In this document: piece after piece, positions 7,322-8,439 of the stretch
Layout of the letters: every line of letters starts with the position of its first letter
Numbering within the stretch: the stretch's first letter is position 1
Assembly: GCA_036508555.1 (NCBI GenBank)
Contig: DATCHD010000066.1
Location: 1-8,439, forward strand
Direction of reading: 5' to 3'
DNA: 8,439 nt
DNA from: CAINVV01 sp036508555
GTDB lineage: Bacteria > Bacteroidota > Bacteroidia > Bacteroidales > Prolixibacteraceae
Notes under the pieces: model-generated
Told to the model about the DNA's origin: nothing
What the model saw: only the letters and a program-made list of their open reading frames with translations
Database searches by the model: none
Program-made: the position numbers and the translations under genes

Positions 7322-7343
7322 CGTCCCTGAGCCGGCGGTTCCT

Positions 7344-7757
7344 TTAAATTAAAAAAACGCAGAGAAGGCTCTGATCTACAGGAGTGTAGGATTTTATTAA
7401 AGGCGGACCTGTTAAGGAGTTACAGGCATTGGTTAACACTGGTGCACTTACCAGGAAATCGGGAGCAATAGCATATGTCAACAAATCAAGGCTGGCTATT
7501 TCCTGAATAAACGTTGGTGACTGGAAATAGTTGCCATCCGAAGCGCAGACTGTAATATTATTTTTGCAGCAATTCGAATGAAGCACTCCGTTGGCGGGAT
7601 AGGAATTTACCTCTTCCATGCCACAGGTGGCTTTTGCTCCTGATACAGAATATTTTACTGCTGCCAGTTGACCGCAACAAATATGCGAAGCAACGGTAAA
7701 ATGCAGTCCTGACAGCAGGATCAGCGATGCAAATAATATGGAAAGAAGCTTCTTCAT
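7344..7757 (-). CDS. HYC_CC_PP-family small secreted Cys-rich protein (complete)
   Basis: This is a 137-residue protein with an ATG start and TAA stop. A signal peptide covers about residues 1-24 (MKKLLSILFASLILLSGLHF...). The mature part has SHICCG (His25, Cys27, Cys28), a TCGME motif (Cys45), SNCCKN (Cys63, Cys64), Cys71, Cys112, and a C-terminal TGPPL (Pro118-Pro119) ending in CVFLI. This order of H-x-C, CC, PP and terminal FLI is the signature of the HYC_CC_PP family seen in Bacteroidota. The molecular function is not established as far as I know. Eight Cys/His-type ligands and the place directly upstream of a CusA-type pump suggest periplasmic metal capture or sensing, which is inference. 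It is a paralogue of the protein at 1-339, sharing the signal peptide, CGME, CC and a D-x-NY motif. It starts 104 bp downstream of dnaJ on the same strand, and the pump gene begins 207 bp beyond its stop. Confidence 0.88.
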   Translation of the reverse strand: MKKLLSILFASLILLSGLHFTVASHICCGQLAAVKYSVSGAKATCGMEEVNSYPANGVLHSNCCKNNITVCASDGNYFQSPTFIQEIASLDLLTYAIAPDFLVSAPVLTNACNSLTGPPLIKSYTPVDQSLLCVFLI

Positions 7758-7783
7758 TCAACTTCTAAAACGTAATATTCTTT

Positions 7784-7815
7784 CAAAGGTTCCAAATAAA
7801 CAAATAATTTTCAGA
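7784..7815 (-). promoter_or_regulatory. Weak candidate Bacteroidota-type promoter for the small protein and efflux genes
   Basis: Read on the minus strand, TCTG (7815-7812) and AACCTTTG (7791-7784) are separated by 20 bases. They resemble the -33 TTTG and -7 TAnnTTTG boxes used by the Bacteroidota housekeeping sigma factor, with one mismatch in each. Transcription would start near 7777 and give a leader of about 20 bases before the ATG at 7757. The spacer is A+T-rich, so chance matches are likely. Confidence 0.25.
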
Positions 7816-7861
7816 ATATTGAACGAAAAAACTTCTTTTAACTTTGCATTAACAACCAATA

Positions 7862-8439
7862 CTATTCAAACATTCCCTTTACCCGATCAAAGAAATTCCT
7901 TTCTTTTGACTCTTCAGGAACCTGGAAATTCGGTAGCTGCTGAAGTTTTTCCAGTTGTTTTTTCTCTTCTGAAGTAAGTTTCTGAGGGACCCAGGCATGT
8001 ACCTTGACAAGCAAATCTCCTTTGCCATAACCGTTTACATCCGGAATTCCTTTTCCGCGGAGTCGCAATATTTTTTCGGGTTGGGTACCTGCTTCTACCT
8101 TAACTTTTACTTTCCCGTCGATGGTTGGAATCTCAGCCGTTAAGCCCAGTGCCAGATCCGGGAACGAGAGGAATAAATTATATATCAAATCGTTTTCATC
8201 ACGAATCAGTTCCGGATGTTCTTCTTCTGCAATTAAGACCAGCAAATCGCCTGGTACACCACCCCGTCTGGCTGCATTTCCTTTGCCGCCGACAGACAAT
8301 TGCATTCCTTCTCCGACCCCTGCCGGAATTTTAATGGTGACGACCTCTTCGCCCTGAACGATGCCTTCACCATAACATTTTTCACATTTCTGGTTGATGA
8401 TCTTGCCTTCTCCGCTACAGGTCGGACAGGTGGAAGATT
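7862..8439 (-). CDS. dnaJ: Chaperone DnaJ (Hsp40), partial: N-terminus beyond right edge
   Basis: The frame is open from the right edge (first full codon at 8437) to a TAG at 7862-7864, giving 191 residues. It starts inside the zinc-finger domain with CPTCSGEG and CEKCYGEG, the third and fourth CxxCxGxG motifs of the family. These pair with the missing first two motifs to bind two zinc ions. Then come the substrate-binding beta domains: KIPAGVGEGMQLSVGGKG, GDLLVLI, the LALGLTAEIPTIDGKVKVKV stretch, and LRLRGKGIPDVNGYGKGDLLV. It ends with a dimerisation-type tail closing NFFDRVKGMFE. The J-domain and Gly/Phe region lie outside the window. DnaJ delivers unfolded clients to DnaK in the cytoplasm and stimulates its ATPase; the zinc finger separates it from CbpA-type relatives. 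No sign of decay is visible, and a link to the metal genes is one of position only. Confidence 0.96.
   Translation of the reverse strand, partial: SSTCPTCSGEGKIINQKCEKCYGEGIVQGEEVVTIKIPAGVGEGMQLSVGGKGNAARRGGVPGDLLVLIAEEEHPELIRDENDLIYNLFLSFPDLALGLTAEIPTIDGKVKVKVEAGTQPEKILRLRGKGIPDVNGYGKGDLLVKVHAWVPQKLTSEEKKQLEKLQQLPNFQVPEESKERNFFDRVKGMFE

Larger units (their letters stand above)
7177..7340. repeat. Composite REP-like palindromic intergenic element
   Basis: About 160 bp of G+C-rich repeat sits between the small secreted-protein gene and the pump gene. It is built of a 12-bp tandem array, two perfect hairpins sharing a GGATT/AATCC core, and a 14-bp tandem array. The left array carries GCTCCA and the right array the inverse TGGAGC, so the whole block is roughly an inverted repeat. 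It ends with a GCCGGC-containing segment near 7331-7336. No transposase gene or target duplication is visible. The make-up resembles REP/BIME elements mobilised in trans by REP-associated tyrosine transposases (IS200-like). Genome-wide copy number cannot be judged from this window. Neither hairpin is followed by a T-run on the minus strand, so an intrinsic terminator role is not supported. Confidence 0.75.

Noticed and set aside
7558..7761. 67-codon frame (-) overlapping the small protein gene
   Set aside because: It is an offset frame of the HYC_CC_PP gene with no signal peptide start and no recognisable motif.

Overview
The window looks like a chromosomal stretch from a member of the Bacteroidota. 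The reasons are two small Cys-rich secreted proteins of the HYC_CC_PP type, a greatly enlarged CusA-type pump in the gene order A-C-B, weak Shine-Dalgarno signals throughout, and an intergenic palindrome cluster of the REP-like kind that I associate with this phylum. I cannot place it below phylum level. Every gene I accept lies on the minus strand, so transcription runs from high to low coordinates.

Layout in transcription order: the C-terminal part of dnaJ, cut by the right edge (7862-8439). Next comes a 104-bp spacer with a weak promoter candidate, then a small HYC_CC_PP-family protein (7344-7757). A 207-bp spacer follows, filled by short tandem repeats and two perfect hairpins (7145-7340). 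Then come the inner-membrane RND pump of the CusA/CzcA family (3264-7136), a TolC/CusC-type outer-membrane channel overlapping the pump gene by 20 bp (1844-3283), and a CusB-type adaptor with a fused heavy-metal-binding domain and Met-rich tail (457-1824). After a 117-bp spacer there is a second HYC_CC_PP paralogue with a GTG start, cut by the left edge (1-339). No stretch over 300 bases lacks a gene.

The three large genes encode a complete tripartite efflux pump. The RND protein would take metal ions from the periplasm or inner membrane using proton motive force. The adaptor bridges to the channel, and the channel passes ions across the outer membrane. Conserved Met positions in the pump and Met/His/Cys motifs in the adaptor favour monovalent copper or silver over zinc, cobalt or cadmium. 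This rests on family knowledge and has not been shown for these proteins. No separate CusF-like chaperone and no regulator (CusRS or MerR type) lies in the window.

The most distinctive points are: two paralogous Cys-rich exported proteins bracketing the efflux genes; a Ser/Gly/Asn/Met-rich insertion at the predicted periplasmic tip of the TolC protein; large membrane and periplasmic insertions in the RND pump; and the composite palindromic repeat in front of the pump gene.
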